From: Campylobacter sp. MIT 12-8780
Lineage (GTDB): Bacteria > Campylobacterota > Campylobacteria > Campylobacterales > Campylobacteraceae
Length of the DNA: 64,000 bases
Direction: 5' to 3'
NCBI RefSeq assembly: GCF_006864535.1
Contig: NZ_QHLL01000005.1
Coordinates: forward strand, 62,001 to 126,000
The position numbers were made by a program, and so were the translations under genes. Below the pieces are notes generated by a model. The model saw nothing but the letters and a program-made list of their open reading frames with translations. It was not told where the DNA came from and made no database searches. Shown here one piece after another: positions 36,333 through 46,263 of this stretch (position 1 is the first letter of the stretch; the number at the start of each line of letters is the position of its first letter).

Positions 36333-39030
36333 CGGTTCTTCCTTGTATTATTTTAATCTCATTTTCATCAAGATTATACAATTTATACACCAAAAAATCA
36401 ATTTTATCCTCTAGTTCTTTTGTATCAGCTTTTCTGTCTTTTTCTTTTAAATTTAGGATTTCATCAGTTAATTTTATCAACTCATCAGCTAGATTTTTAT
36501 TTTTTTGGTTTATTTTTGGGATAGGTAGATTTTCTATATAAATTTTTGCAGCGTATATCCCATCACCCAAGCTCGCTGTGTTATTTTTAATCCAATATTT
36601 AGCAGTATTAGAATTAAAAATGGCTAATAAATACTTCATAAGAAGACTATCACAACTAGTTATCATAAACATAGAGTCTAGGATGCGACTTTCGTTATTG
36701 TCGTAGCTAAATAAAGTATCAGTTGAAATTCTATTCCACACTATCTTTTCCCTAGCAAATTCCTCATAATAATTTGCTCCCCAGCGTTGCAGACAATACC
36801 ACTCGTAGCGAATTCCTGTTTCTGCCTTATTGCGCTTTGATAGTTTTTCTTTGTGTTCTAGTAAGTGTGCGTAAAGTGCTGGATAGAGGTTAGCCAAATC
36901 TTGCTCGTTTTCTTGCATAGTTTTTGGATTGTTGATATTTGGAAAATGCCAAGGTATAAATATCACCCACAACCCAGCCCATTCGTAGCTGTATCTTTTT
37001 ATATCTCGTCCTCTTAAGATCGGTTTTATCAGCTCGCTTGTTCTTTGTCTTTCAGCTTCGTCTTTACAATTTGCTAAAATTTCATCTTTTTTGGCTGTAT
37101 CTATGATAAAGGCTTCATTGTAGCCTGTTAAAATTCCCCTGTAAATAGATATGTCCCATTCTTTCAAAGGTGTGCCTATCTTTTCTATCTTGGCTTTTAG
37201 GGCATTTGTCTTTTCATCATTAAAAGAAAAGCTTTCTTTGCTTAAACTTTTTTGCTCTAAGTTTGCGTAGTCTTGATAAAGGCTTATGTTGAATTTACAT
37301 TTTTCTAAAAGCTCGTTGTTTAACGCTAGGTAGGCAAAATGAGAGTCTTTAGCTGGCTTTGCTTTGCTAAAGCTTAGTATGCTGGTATCAACCGTAGCAG
37401 AGTCAAAGACTTTTACCGAGTTTAAGTCTATGTAGGCTAAAAGGCTGGTATTTTTAAGCAAAAACTCACGCAAAGCCTCGCCGTATCCTGCTCTGGTGTA
37501 TTTATTTGAAGTGATAAAGCTTAAAATTCCTTTATCTTTAAGCACCCTAAAACCAAGCTCGAAAAAATAAGTATAAATATCACTCGTGCCTTTATATACC
37601 TTATAATTTTCAGCCAGCATAGGCTTTAGCTCTTTAATCTCTTCTTGTCTTATATAAGGCGGATTACCGATGATAAGATCAAAGCCTGTGAAATTGCCCT
37701 CATCATCTAAAATTTCTGGGAATTCAAAACGCCATTCAAAAGGCTTGTTTGCTTCGAGATTAAAAATCTTTTCATATTCGTTTTGTAGTTCTTTAAATTC
37801 TTGTTTGGCTTTGTTTTCATCAAATTCAAAGACAAAGATACTTTTTGGGATATAAAATATCAATTTCTCATCATCTCTTGCAAGATAATCGCTGTATTTT
37901 TGAGAATACTCTTGGCATTTTTTCTCAAAATTTTTCACTTCTTTAGCGAATTTATCTTGAAAGCAAAAATTTTTAAAGCTTTCTTTGAGGGCTTTGATTT
38001 CTTGTGCGATAGCCTCTTTATCGCTGTAAAAGCCATCTTTGTAGTCTTTAACGGCTCGTTTGTAGCGTTTGATGCGTTCTTTTATGTTTGGGTAGTGGCT
38101 GAGGCTTTTATCGGTTTGAAAGTATGAGATCAAGGAATTTCCGCATTTTATGTTGATATCTATATTTGGTAGGGTAGCTAGCTGGTGGGTGTTTTCAAAT
38201 TCGCTTTTATACTCTTCTTCAAAATCAAGATAATAACTATTTTTAAGCAGTTCTATCCAAAGGCGAAGCTTGGTGATCTCACACGAGTTTTGGTTAATAT
38301 CTACGCCAAAGAGGTTGTTTTCTATGATAGTTTTTTTAAGCTCAAAAAGTTCTTTTTGTATGAGCTGGGCTTCATCATTAGCTTTGCTTGGTTTTGTGTA
38401 GATAAAATGCTCGCCTTTTTTGGTTTTGATAAGTAGCTCATCATTGATAAGGCTTAGTTCATCGATATATATAAGTAAGCCAAGTTCATAGTAGATATAA
38501 ATCATCTCATTCAAACAAGACACCAAAAAATGCCCACTACCCACAGCTGGATCACAAATTTTTATACTTTGTAAAAGCTTTTTATACTCTGCAAATAAGG
38601 CTTCTTTCTTGTTTCTATCAGTTCTTATAGTATGCCTTATCTCATCGCTGATATCTGCTAGGCTTGAGACTTGCCAAGCTGGATAAGTTTCGTTAAATTT
38701 AGCCACAACGACTTTTTCTAAGCTTTGCTTACTCATATAAGCTGTGATAAAGCTTGGGGTGTAAAAAGAGCCTTCTTTGTAGCCGTTAAGCTTTTCAAAG
38801 ACAAGCCCTAGCACGCTTGAGCTGATGAGTTCTTTGTGCTCGTCCTCATCACTACCAAAATCAAAGGCATCTAAAAACTCAAAAATATACTCAAGCAAGC
38901 CTACTTGCCCGCTTTTTGCCTTTGCATTTTGATCTTTGATCTGCGTCTTTGGGTAATACTCAAGCTTGCTGTAATCATCTAAATTTTCTATGCTTAAAAG
39001 CTCTTTTTCTATATTTTGCTTTTCAAACAA
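36325..39030 (-). CDS. Type IIG restriction-modification enzyme, methyltransferase and specificity part (out of frame with its N-terminus)
   Basis: 901 codons from the first in-frame TTG, but coding sense continues upstream to the G tract at 39195-39203. It contains DNA adenine methyltransferase motif I DPAVGSGHFLV (residues 160-170 here), motif IV NPPYIRQ near 456, and a C-terminal target-recognition domain with GRDIKRY, ending in a coiled coil (KDRKADTKELEDKIDFLVYK). This is the Eco57I/CjeI-like N6-adenine class. With ten Gs it joins the 39171-40226 segment into one 1300-residue protein (residue 400 onward). As sequenced it lacks the nuclease part and a proper start, so it is likely not made. 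Confidence 0.88.
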   Translation of the reverse strand: MFEKQNIEKELLSIENLDDYSKLEYYPKTQIKDQNAKAKSGQVGLLEYIFEFLDAFDFGSDEDEHKELISSSVLGLVFEKLNGYKEGSFYTPSFITAYMSKQSLEKVVVAKFNETYPAWQVSSLADISDEIRHTIRTDRNKKEALFAEYKKLLQSIKICDPAVGSGHFLVSCLNEMIYIYYELGLLIYIDELSLINDELLIKTKKGEHFIYTKPSKANDEAQLIQKELFELKKTIIENNLFGVDINQNSCEITKLRLWIELLKNSYYLDFEEEYKSEFENTHQLATLPNIDINIKCGNSLISYFQTDKSLSHYPNIKERIKRYKRAVKDYKDGFYSDKEAIAQEIKALKESFKNFCFQDKFAKEVKNFEKKCQEYSQKYSDYLARDDEKLIFYIPKSIFVFEFDENKAKQEFKELQNEYEKIFNLEANKPFEWRFEFPEILDDEGNFTGFDLIIGNPPYIRQEEIKELKPMLAENYKVYKGTSDIYTYFFELGFRVLKDKGILSFITSNKYTRAGYGEALREFLLKNTSLLAYIDLNSVKVFDSATVDTSILSFSKAKPAKDSHFAYLALNNELLEKCKFNISLYQDYANLEQKSLSKESFSFNDEKTNALKAKIEKIGTPLKEWDISIYRGILTGYNEAFIIDTAKKDEILANCKDEAERQRTSELIKPILRGRDIKRYSYEWAGLWVIFIPWHFPNINNPKTMQENEQDLANLYPALYAHLLEHKEKLSKRNKAETGIRYEWYCLQRWGANYYEEFAREKIVWNRISTDTLFSYDNNESRILDSMFMITSCDSLLMKYLLAIFNSNTAKYWIKNNTASLGDGIYAAKIYIENLPIPKINQKNKNLADELIKLTDEILNLKEKDRKADTKELEDKIDFLVYKLYNLDENEIKIIQGRTDE

Positions 39031-39170
39031 AGAGGAGTTGAGGTAGGGTAGGTAAGATAAATTTACAGAGTGGGTGTTGTTTTGTCTTTGGTCGTAGTTT
39101 TTTGCTAGGACTTCAAAAAAGAGTATGGAGAGGCTGTCAAAGCTTTTGATTTTGGTTAGGTTTAGGAATT

Positions 39171-40226
39171 TTAGACTTTGTTTATTTGTAAATGCCCCCC
39201 CCCAGAGCCTATATATTGGGGATTTAAGCCTGTGTTAAAGCGAACCAAATTTGACTCTATAAGCTTTAAAAACAAAATGCGATTAAGCCACAAGATGATA
39301 AGTTTCATCACATTTTCAAAGCTTTGATTTTGTGGGCTTAGTTTTTCATATATGGCGTTATATAGCGTGCCTTGTTTATCCTCGCTTTCTTTGCTTGGTA
39401 GTATGAGGGCTTTGCCTTTTTCTTTGCTTTCGCTTAGTCCTAGTATGTATAAAAGTTCTCGGTAAAATTTTTCGTTTAAGACATTGGCGTCATTTGGGTT
39501 AAACTCGGCGTATAGTAGCTCTTTATTAAAGACTTTAAAGGCTTGAGGCAGGGCTTTATCCTCTCGTATATCAAGATACAAGCCCTTTAAATTCGCACTT
39601 TCATCAAAAAGATGAGCCTTGCTTATGCTGTGATTAAAATTTTGGCTTTCTAAAAGTTTGGCACATTCTTTATAAAACTCATCTGTATTGCCCTTAAAAA
39701 GTGAGTTTGGGCTGGTAAAATTGGCATAAAGCTTTTTAAAAAGGCTGTTTTGATAAAAAAGGCGTTCAAATTCCTTTGCTTCAAAGAGATAAAAGCGGTA
39801 AAAATCTGTGATGATGATAAATTTCAAAGCAAAATTAAGTGCCCCTCTTTGCCTAAAATAATACAAAATCGCCTCACACAAAGCCTTACATATAGGCTTT
39901 TGAGGGCTAAAAAAGTCTTTATCATTTGGTTTTTTAGCTTCTATGATGACTTCTACACTTTCATCTTTAAGCAAGGCTAGATCAATCTCACTTTTGCCCT
40001 CAAGCTTAAATTTAGTATGCGTATCAAAGCCAAGACTTTTTAAAAAAGGAGCAAGAGCATTTGCCACTAAGGCGTCTTCATTATGCGAGGAGTTGGCCTC
40101 TAGGGCTTTTTGATAGTTTTTTAAAAGCTCGCTAAAATCCTTAAGCTTGGTTTCGCTGATAGCTACTCTGTTATATAAGGGGTTTAGAAAATCTTTGATT
40201 TTAAGGGCTTGAAAGTGAAGTGCCAT
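39171..40226 (-). CDS. Type IIG restriction-modification enzyme, N-terminal nuclease part (truncated by G-tract frameshift)
   Basis: A 351-residue product in the present phase. It has a PD-(D/E)xK nuclease core: E50, D82 (SEIDLALL) and E97-A-K99 (VIIEAKKP), followed by a helical linker. Frame is lost after GSGGG at nine Gs, adding HLQINKV and a stop. Eight Gs also stop at once, while ten Gs continue through AFTNKQSLKFLNL into the methyltransferase part. Start ATG 40226 follows AAAGGAGCAAGC. The fragment could still be expressed, but alone it lacks the methyltransferase and recognition domains. Confidence 0.88.
   Translation of the reverse strand: MALHFQALKIKDFLNPLYNRVAISETKLKDFSELLKNYQKALEANSSHNEDALVANALAPFLKSLGFDTHTKFKLEGKSEIDLALLKDESVEVIIEAKKPNDKDFFSPQKPICKALCEAILYYFRQRGALNFALKFIIITDFYRFYLFEAKEFERLFYQNSLFKKLYANFTSPNSLFKGNTDEFYKECAKLLESQNFNHSISKAHLFDESANLKGLYLDIREDKALPQAFKVFNKELLYAEFNPNDANVLNEKFYRELLYILGLSESKEKGKALILPSKESEDKQGTLYNAIYEKLSPQNQSFENVMKLIILWLNRILFLKLIESNLVRFNTGLNPQYIGSGGGHLQINKV
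39195..39203 (-). repeat. Homopolymeric G9 tract, phase-variation switch of the type IIG gene
   Basis: Nine consecutive C on the plus strand, nine G in the coding strand. Tract length 10 gives a continuous 1300-codon frame; 9 (this sequence) and 8 give early stops. Long G tracts are the standard contingency-locus device of Campylobacter, which lacks MutSL mismatch repair. Confidence 0.93.
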
Positions 40227-40250
40227 GCTTGCTCCTTTGATTTAAATTTT

Positions 40251-41681
40251 TTACATAAAGCTCGGTGTATCGTTTGAAAAGAGGATTAAATCCCCATTTT
40301 TTGTGTGTGTAGCTAAGCTTTGCACGAGTTCGTTTTTGTCTTTTAGCACTAGCTTTTCTATTTTAATGCAAGCGTTTAAGAGTTGGGCATTGCTTTCGCC
40401 TATGATGATGACAAAGTCAAAGCATTCATTTATCACGCTTGCAAGGGCTTCATTTTGTGCTTTGCTTACCTCTATAATGCCCGGAGTTACTAGAACTTTG
40501 CGTCCTTTATAGCTTTTGCAAAGCTCATAGCTTTGTTTCATGCCCTCAAAATTGCCATTAAAGCCATCATCAATGATAAATTTTGGCTCTTTAGTGATGA
40601 TTTGTAAGCGGTGCTCTACGCTTTGTAGGGCTTGAACTTTGGTTTTTAGCTTTTCTAGGCTTAGTCCTAAGAACTTTGCAACAAGAATGCAAGCGCAAAG
40701 ATTTTGAGCATTAAACTCCCCAAGCAAATTTGCCTTAAAGTCTTGTTCTGTATCATCAAGTTTTAAGCTAAACTCAAGCCCTTCAAGGCTGGCTTTTGCA
40801 CTACTTAGCTTAGTATCATAAATGATTTGTGTCCTACTTTCTTGCATGAGGGTTGAGGAGTGTAAAAAGGCTTTTTGAAGACGTTTTGATTGTAAGGCTT
40901 CAAGCTTGGTTGCACGGATATTTTCCTTGCTTTTAAAATACTCTAAATGCGCCTGTCCTATCTCGCCAACTATGCAAATTTGAGGATTTAAAAGCTGGGT
41001 AAGTTCTAGTATATCGCTTTTTTGTCTTGCTCCTGCTTCGGCTATGTAAATTTGGGTGTTTGAGTTTAAATTTTCATTGATGTCTTTGACTATGCCAAGC
41101 AAGGTATTGACACTTCTTGGGGTAGCATGCGTTAAAAAATCATCTTTTAAAAGTTCATATAAAAACTTTTTCATACTTGTTTTGCCATAGCTTGCGGTGA
41201 TTAAGATGATGGTGAGTTTATTAAGTTTTGCAAGCTTGTTTTGAGCCTGTTTTATAAATTTGTGTTTTTGATACAGATCAAAACATTTTAAAGCCACTAA
41301 AGCACATACTAAAGCAAGTAAATTCGCTCTAAATTCAAATACATAAGAGCTTAAGCTAAGGATTAAACTAAAGCTTATAAGTAAGCTTAAAAAAACCTTG
41401 ACTTTGTGAGTAAAAACCAGCTTTTTATCAAGTTTTTTATACCAAAAAACAAAAAAGAGCAAATATATAAGAGTAAAAATGATAAAAAATTGCGGCACAA
41501 GTATATACACAAACCAAGGCACAATGATAAAATATATATGCCAAAAAGGGCGTGCAAAGTGAAAAAATACGCGTGAAAGCTTATAAGAATACCACTGCAA
41601 AGCAAGGATAAGATAAAAACCAATGCATAAATTTAAAATAAAAGCCGATACAGCTTCGTTAAGTAAAAAAAGATCAATCAT
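40251..41681 (-). CDS. murF: UDP-MurNAc-tripeptide--D-Ala-D-Ala ligase with membrane N-terminus
   Basis: A 476-residue protein. The first ~135 residues are strongly hydrophobic with about four membrane helices, replacing the soluble first domain of E. coli MurF. The Mur ligase core follows: ATP P-loop ITASYGKTSMKKF near residue 162, IAEAGARQKSDI, VGEIGQAHLEYF, and FIIDDGFNGNFEGM near 385, fitting MurF. It should add D-Ala-D-Ala to the UDP-MurNAc-tripeptide at the membrane. Position next to ddl fits. C. jejuni Cj0795c has the same place and size. Its ATG overlaps the hydrolase stop by four bases. Confidence 0.85.
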   Translation of the reverse strand: MIDLFLLNEAVSAFILNLCIGFYLILALQWYSYKLSRVFFHFARPFWHIYFIIVPWFVYILVPQFFIIFTLIYLLFFVFWYKKLDKKLVFTHKVKVFLSLLISFSLILSLSSYVFEFRANLLALVCALVALKCFDLYQKHKFIKQAQNKLAKLNKLTIILITASYGKTSMKKFLYELLKDDFLTHATPRSVNTLLGIVKDINENLNSNTQIYIAEAGARQKSDILELTQLLNPQICIVGEIGQAHLEYFKSKENIRATKLEALQSKRLQKAFLHSSTLMQESRTQIIYDTKLSSAKASLEGLEFSLKLDDTEQDFKANLLGEFNAQNLCACILVAKFLGLSLEKLKTKVQALQSVEHRLQIITKEPKFIIDDGFNGNFEGMKQSYELCKSYKGRKVLVTPGIIEVSKAQNEALASVINECFDFVIIIGESNAQLLNACIKIEKLVLKDKNELVQSLATHTKNGDLILFSNDTPSFM

Positions 41682-42415
41682 GATTGCTCCAAGTTTTTAT
41701 GAATGATTTTGGCGATAAACTCAGCATGTTTTAGAAAAAAGAAATGATCGCCTTTGAGGGGATACAATTCATTTTCTTTGATAAGCGAGGCGATTTTTTC
41801 TCCACTTTTTAAAGGTGTAGCCTTATCATCTTGTCCCCAAAAAATAAGACTCTTGCAAGGAATTTGAGCAAAAACTTCACTAAAATCCTCATCAACGACT
41901 TTTTTAAAAGTTTCATACATCAAGGGGTTTAAATTTTGTGCGTCTTTGCTTGCAAAAAGAGTATAAAATTTACCCAAGCCAAGAGCTTTTAAGGCTTTAA
42001 AAAGCTTGATTTTAAGCCTTGTTTTTAAGCTTTTTTGCCAGATAATGCCAGCTGAGGAAAGCAAGATAAGAAGTTCTGCGTTTTGGTTTAGACTTAATAA
42101 AGCGCAAATTTTGCCCCCAAAAGAATGCCCCATCAAAGCATTTGGCGTAAAATGCAAATGCTTTAAAAAAGCCTCAATTAAGTTTGCATATCCCTTGGTA
42201 TCAAGGCTAATGGGGCTATTTGACTTACCAAAGCCAGCTAGGTCTAAATATAAGCATTTGTATTCGCTTAAAACAGGATTAAAAGCCTGTTTCATCAGCT
42301 CTTTATTTGCTCCCCAGCCGTGGAGTATGAGTAGGGATTTTTGGGCTTTTAGATTAGTAAGCTCATAGCTGATCTCATAAGCTGTATTTTCAAAGTTAAG
42401 ATTGCAAAGTGCCAT
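41678..42415 (-). CDS. Alpha/beta hydrolase
   Basis: A 245-residue alpha/beta-hydrolase. Oxyanion-hole motif HGWGANKE near residue 32, nucleophile elbow GHSFGGK (Ser near 98), acid in FWGQDDKATP and catalytic His in GDHFFFLKH near 226, so a complete Ser-Asp-His triad. No signal peptide. The substrate is unknown; it sits between murF and a small antitoxin-like gene, overlapping murF by four bases and lying two bases after the antitoxin stop, so co-transcribed with the ddl-murF cell-wall genes. Confidence 0.85.
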   Translation of the reverse strand: MALCNLNFENTAYEISYELTNLKAQKSLLILHGWGANKELMKQAFNPVLSEYKCLYLDLAGFGKSNSPISLDTKGYANLIEAFLKHLHFTPNALMGHSFGGKICALLSLNQNAELLILLSSAGIIWQKSLKTRLKIKLFKALKALGLGKFYTLFASKDAQNLNPLMYETFKKVVDEDFSEVFAQIPCKSLIFWGQDDKATPLKSGEKIASLIKENELYPLKGDHFFFLKHAEFIAKIIHKNLEQS

Positions 42416-42417
42416 TG

Positions 42418-42633
42418 TTAATTCTTTTGGTTTTTGTAGATATTTTCAAGTAAATTGACTGCATTAATAAGGCGTTCGTATTCGTCCATACTGAGCATTA
42501 CGGCTTGAAATTTATTGTTTTTGAGTATGACTAATTTTCCATTTTTGTTTTTGCTGACTTTTTCAAGTATGGTGCTGAAATTTCGCACCACTTCAGTGGC
42601 GGTAAAAATTTCTTCTTGATGAAAAGGTATCAT
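42418..42633 (-). CDS. Phd/YefM family antitoxin, orphan
   Basis: A 71-residue protein with the Phd/YefM fold pattern: FTATEVVRNFSTILEKVSKNKNGKLVILKNNKFQAVMLSMDEYERL. Members repress their own operon and neutralise a RelE/YoeB/Doc-type toxin. No toxin gene is next to it: the downstream neighbour, two bases away, is an alpha/beta hydrolase, and upstream is ddl. A similar orphan is found at this place in C. jejuni. It may have been adopted as a regulator of the ddl-murF operon. Confidence 0.78.
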   Translation of the reverse strand: MIPFHQEEIFTATEVVRNFSTILEKVSKNKNGKLVILKNNKFQAVMLSMDEYERLINAVNLLENIYKNQKN

Positions 42634-42694
42634 TTATATCCTTATTTTACTTTAAATTTTATGTAAAATTTAGCGTATTTTGGTGTATGAAAGG

Positions 42695-43741
42695 CTATAA
42701 TTTTCCTTTTGAGCCATTAATGGAGTGCAAAAAAGCAAAGTCAGTTTTGATTTTTTTCTCATTTTTAACATTTTTTGCAAGACGTTCAAGCACCACAGAA
42801 AAATCATCAAAAAGATAGTTTGCTAAAGAACCCGGATTTGGATTGATTTCATTGATATATATTTCATTGTCAATCACAAAAAAATCACACCTTATCAATG
42901 CTCCTTTAAACAAAGGATTGTATATCTTTTTAAAGGCTTCGTAAAATTGAGCTTTTAAAGCCTCATCAAGCTTGGCTTCTTTGACTTCATTGCTGCCTGA
43001 AAAGCTGAGGTATTTTTGCTCAAAGTCCAAAAGCTCTTTTTTTTGTGGCTCTTCTATCATAGAAAAAATAAAATCATCCTTGATCATACACCCTGCTAAA
43101 TTATACTCCTTAATGTCTTTGATAAAAGGTTCTACAAGCAATTCCTCATCAAATTCAAAGCCCACATCTTTAGCATACTCAAGCTCATCTTTATCCTTAA
43201 CTACGCTTATGCCTATGCTTGAACCTAATCTTGCTGGCTTTATGATACAAGGAAAGTCAAAGTCTTGAGCTAAAGAAGCTTTATCATAGCTTTTTAAAAG
43301 CTTATAAGGCAGGGTTTTTACGCCAACTTTTTGAGCGTAAATTTTAGTCAGTTCTTTGTTATATGAAAGCACGCTCGCTTCTATGCGAGGTCCTATGTAA
43401 GCAAGCTTAAAAAATTCAAACAAAGAAGCAAATTTTCCATCTTCTCCGTCTTTACCATGCACGAGGTTGATATACATTTCGCATTCTAGCTTTTTTTCTC
43501 CAAACAAGCCCTTTTCAAAAAAGCCGCCTTGTTTTAAAAAAAGCTCTTTTTCTTTAAGATAAGCTTTGCTGCTAAAGGTTTTTGCATTCATTTTATCCTT
43601 AGGGATAAGATAAAAATGCCCCAAGCTATCACAATACACAAAGCTCATATCAGCTCTAAATACCTTTTTAAGCACCACAGCTGAAACTATGCTGATCTCA
43701 TGTTCGTATGAATTGGCTCCAAAAATCACTGCGTATTTCAT
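42695..43741 (-). CDS. ddl: D-alanine--D-alanine ligase
   Basis: A 348-residue ATP-grasp enzyme joining two D-Ala for peptidoglycan. Motifs: [15 protein letters not shown] at the N-terminus, [39 protein letters not shown], and [16 protein letters not shown] near the C-terminus with the metal ligands. The start ATG follows AAGGACTTTTT. It lies 10 bases from ruvA, within the DUF342-ruvA-ddl-antitoxin-hydrolase-murF operon. Confidence 0.95.
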   Translation of the reverse strand: MKYAVIFGANSYEHEISIVSAVVLKKVFRADMSFVYCDSLGHFYLIPKDKMNAKTFSSKAYLKEKELFLKQGGFFEKGLFGEKKLECEMYINLVHGKDGEDGKFASLFEFFKLAYIGPRIEASVLSYNKELTKIYAQKVGVKTLPYKLLKSYDKASLAQDFDFPCIIKPARLGSSIGISVVKDKDELEYAKDVGFEFDEELLVEPFIKDIKEYNLAGCMIKDDFIFSMIEEPQKKELLDFEQKYLSFSGSNEVKEAKLDEALKAQFYEAFKKIYNPLFKGALIRCDFFVIDNEIYINEINPNPGSLANYLFDDFSVVLERLAKNVKNEKKIKTDFAFLHSINGSKGKL

Positions 43742-43750
43742 AAAAAGTCC

Positions 43751-44302
43751 TTAAGAAAGTTGTTTTAAAGCTTGTTTGACAAGCTCTGAAGTTTCTTTAG
43801 CGTCGCATTTTGCAAGCACTGATATGGCTTTGCTTTGATTAAAGCCTAAGGATACAAGAGCAGCTAAGGCTTGACTTTTGTGATCATCTACACTTTCAAA
43901 TTTAAACTGCTTGTCTGCTAACTCAACGATAATGCGTTTTGCACTTTTTGCACCAATTCCTGGAACTTTAATAAAAGCACTTTCATCACCTAAGCTTAAA
44001 GCTTGATAAAAAGAATTTGTATCTAAAGTCGAGCAAATAGCTAGGGCTGTGCTAGCACCAACGCCATTTACCTTTAAAAGCAATTCAAACATTTTTTGCT
44101 CATTTTTATCTAAAAAGCCATAGAGTTTTTGTGAGTCCTCTTTGATGATGGGGCTGGTTAAAAGCTCTATTTTTTGTCCTTTTTCAAGCTTTGCTGTGCA
44201 AAATAAAGACACATGCACCCCATAACTTACACCCGAGCTTGTTTTAATGATAGCAAAGGTTGGTTCTTTGTATGTGATTATGCCTTCGATGGCTGCGACC
44301 AT
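43751..44302 (-). CDS. ruvA: Holliday junction branch migration protein RuvA
   Basis: A 183-residue protein with the OB domain ([31 protein letters not shown]), the acidic pin region and two helix-hairpin-helix motifs ([15 protein letters not shown] and [22 protein letters not shown]). The C-terminal domain for RuvB binding ends AISVLAKCD... With RuvB it drives branch migration. ATG 44302 follows AAGGATATAGA and overlaps the upstream DUF342 gene by 25 bases. ruvB is not adjacent. Confidence 0.96.
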   Translation of the reverse strand: MVAAIEGIITYKEPTFAIIKTSSGVSYGVHVSLFCTAKLEKGQKIELLTSPIIKEDSQKLYGFLDKNEQKMFELLLKVNGVGASTALAICSTLDTNSFYQALSLGDESAFIKVPGIGAKSAKRIIVELADKQFKFESVDDHKSQALAALVSLGFNQSKAISVLAKCDAKETSELVKQALKQLS

Positions 44303-46152
44303 TCTATATCCTTTTCGTTGTATTCATTTGCACTTTCAAGCTTGATTTTACCTTCATTGTCAAAGTCTCTTTTTACAAAAAAACGTTTAGCAACTTCGTT
44401 TGCACTTGTAGCATGCAAAAGCTCACTTTTTGGGAATAAAAACTTAAATTTAATCTCATTCATATCCCCCCACACGCCACCTTTGTTGATCACTTGAGCT
44501 TCCAAAAGCTCATCTTGAGCCTCTCCTAAAGTCTTGATAATCTTTTGTTCTTCAAGATTAAGCTCATTTTCTTCAAGTTGAAGCTTGTTTAATTCTTGAG
44601 TAAAATTCTGAAATTCTTTGATGATAGGAGCAAAATTTGGCGGTATAGCTTGATTTTGGCTTTTAAGCTTAGCGATAGTTTTTAAAAGGGTTTCTACTCC
44701 ATTTTTGCTTGAGTTTATGTTGTGTTTAAGGTTTTCAATGAGTGCTGGCAAAGCCTTTTGTCTTTCTTGAATTTGCTTTAATTTTGCTTGCAAATCATCT
44801 TTAAAATCAATGACTTGAGCATGAAATTTATTATTTGTGCCAGATTGGCATTGATCAACATAAGCAATTTGGCTAAAAATGATGGTATTGTTATTTGCTG
44901 GGGTAAGTATGCTGACTTTTTTAGCTGTGATATTTGCTCCTAAGCTCTTTTTGATCTTTGCAAGGTCCGCTTTTATAGAGCCGTTTTCAATACTATCAAT
45001 ATCAGCTTCTTTAGCTTCTAAATATCCTCTATGCGTTGATATATAGGCTTGTTCAGCACTCATTTTACTTGTGCTGTGTGTGTGTCCGTAAATTTTAAGC
45101 ACCTTAGCCTTTAAGGTTGTGTTTCCAGCAACATTGCCATTTATAGTTAGATTTTCACACTCAATATACACTCCAGAGCCCACAGCTTCTTCAAGCTCGC
45201 TTGCATTTCTTATATTTATAGTTACATTTTTATCAAGCCCAGCACAAATAGCTCCAGTATCTTTGAAATTGACTGAAGATAAATTCAGCTCATTTTCGAT
45301 CTCAAAATTATGGTTCATTTCGCTTACAAAGCCTTTCTTTTTGGCTTTATATTCACCAATGCAACTTTTATAAGTATTTTCATTCATCTTTGTAAGCTCA
45401 AAATTTGCGGAGCAAGAAAACTCTATCTTTTTTTCAGGTGGCACGAAAGCTTTGATAGGTTCAAGCTTTAAGTTCTTGCCTTCTCTTGTAAGTCCGGGTG
45501 TGATGTGTTTAAGCACCAAATCCCCTTCATTAACCCCGATGATACTTACCTTTTGCACCTTTTCTTGTTTGAAATTTTCTCTATAAGCTAAAACGAGTTT
45601 TTCACTTTCTGCTGAGATAGAATGCACGCCTTTGCAAACAAGTATATATGCTTTTTTTCTATGTAATTTTTGCTCTTTAAGTTCATTGAGCAAATCAATG
45701 AGTTTTTGTTTAAAGTCAAAAATACGAATACCTATAAAAAATTCTTCTTTAATCATCTTTTTATAAATATCTTGCAAGATATCCATAGCTATGCTTTTGT
45801 AAAATTCAAGTCCGCCTAGCTCGATCACAGCGATAAGTTTGTTTGTGGTTTTGTCGCTGATAAGTTTGATCCTTTGGCTAAGTTCTGTTTGGGCTGGGCT
45901 TTTTTCGCTGATTTTGATTTTGTATTCTTGAGTGATTTTTAAATTTGCTTGTAAGAAATTTTCATCATTATCAAAATAGCCAAGCTCTTTATCATTAAGT
46001 TTGTTTTGTTCTTTTTCATCGATACTATAGCTTGTATTAAAGCCTAAAATTTGAAAATCAAGCTTTTTAAGATCGATTTTATATTTTGTGCTTGCTTTTA
46101 AAAGCTCATTATACGGATCGCTTGTGATGAGAATTTCTTCTTCTAAATTCAT
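44278..46152 (-). CDS. FapA/DUF342 family protein
   Basis: A 624-residue protein. The N-terminal half is mixed alpha/beta. Near residues 275-430 is the DUF342 polymer-forming beta-helix region ([65 protein letters not shown] in pieces). The C-terminal third has a long coiled coil ([37 protein letters not shown]). DUF342 proteins include FapA, a polar landmark that affects flagellar placement and signalling in Vibrio and others. It is the first gene of the ruvA-ddl-murF operon, as in C. jejuni (Cj0800c). Confidence 0.78.
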   Translation of the reverse strand: MNLEEEILITSDPYNELLKASTKYKIDLKKLDFQILGFNTSYSIDEKEQNKLNDKELGYFDNDENFLQANLKITQEYKIKISEKSPAQTELSQRIKLISDKTTNKLIAVIELGGLEFYKSIAMDILQDIYKKMIKEEFFIGIRIFDFKQKLIDLLNELKEQKLHRKKAYILVCKGVHSISAESEKLVLAYRENFKQEKVQKVSIIGVNEGDLVLKHITPGLTREGKNLKLEPIKAFVPPEKKIEFSCSANFELTKMNENTYKSCIGEYKAKKKGFVSEMNHNFEIENELNLSSVNFKDTGAICAGLDKNVTINIRNASELEEAVGSGVYIECENLTINGNVAGNTTLKAKVLKIYGHTHSTSKMSAEQAYISTHRGYLEAKEADIDSIENGSIKADLAKIKKSLGANITAKKVSILTPANNNTIIFSQIAYVDQCQSGTNNKFHAQVIDFKDDLQAKLKQIQERQKALPALIENLKHNINSSKNGVETLLKTIAKLKSQNQAIPPNFAPIIKEFQNFTQELNKLQLEENELNLEEQKIIKTLGEAQDELLEAQVINKGGVWGDMNEIKFKFLFPKSELLHATSANEVAKRFFVKRDFDNEGKIKLESANEYNEKDIEWSQPSKA

Positions 46153-46263
46153 AACTTTGCTTTCTAAAAATATCTTTACAATGAGAAATTATACTGAATT
46201 TTAATCAAAATTTAGCTAAAATAAATATTTTTAACCATATATTTTATAGAAAAAAGAAAGCAA

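Noticed and set aside
38185-38436. Plus-strand hydrophobic frames opposite the type IIG and KAP genes (also 35640-35825, 36175-36541 and 37670-38127)
   Set aside because: They are reverse complements of Lys/Glu/Asn-rich coding sequence, which reads as Phe/Leu/Ile; none has a ribosome-binding site.
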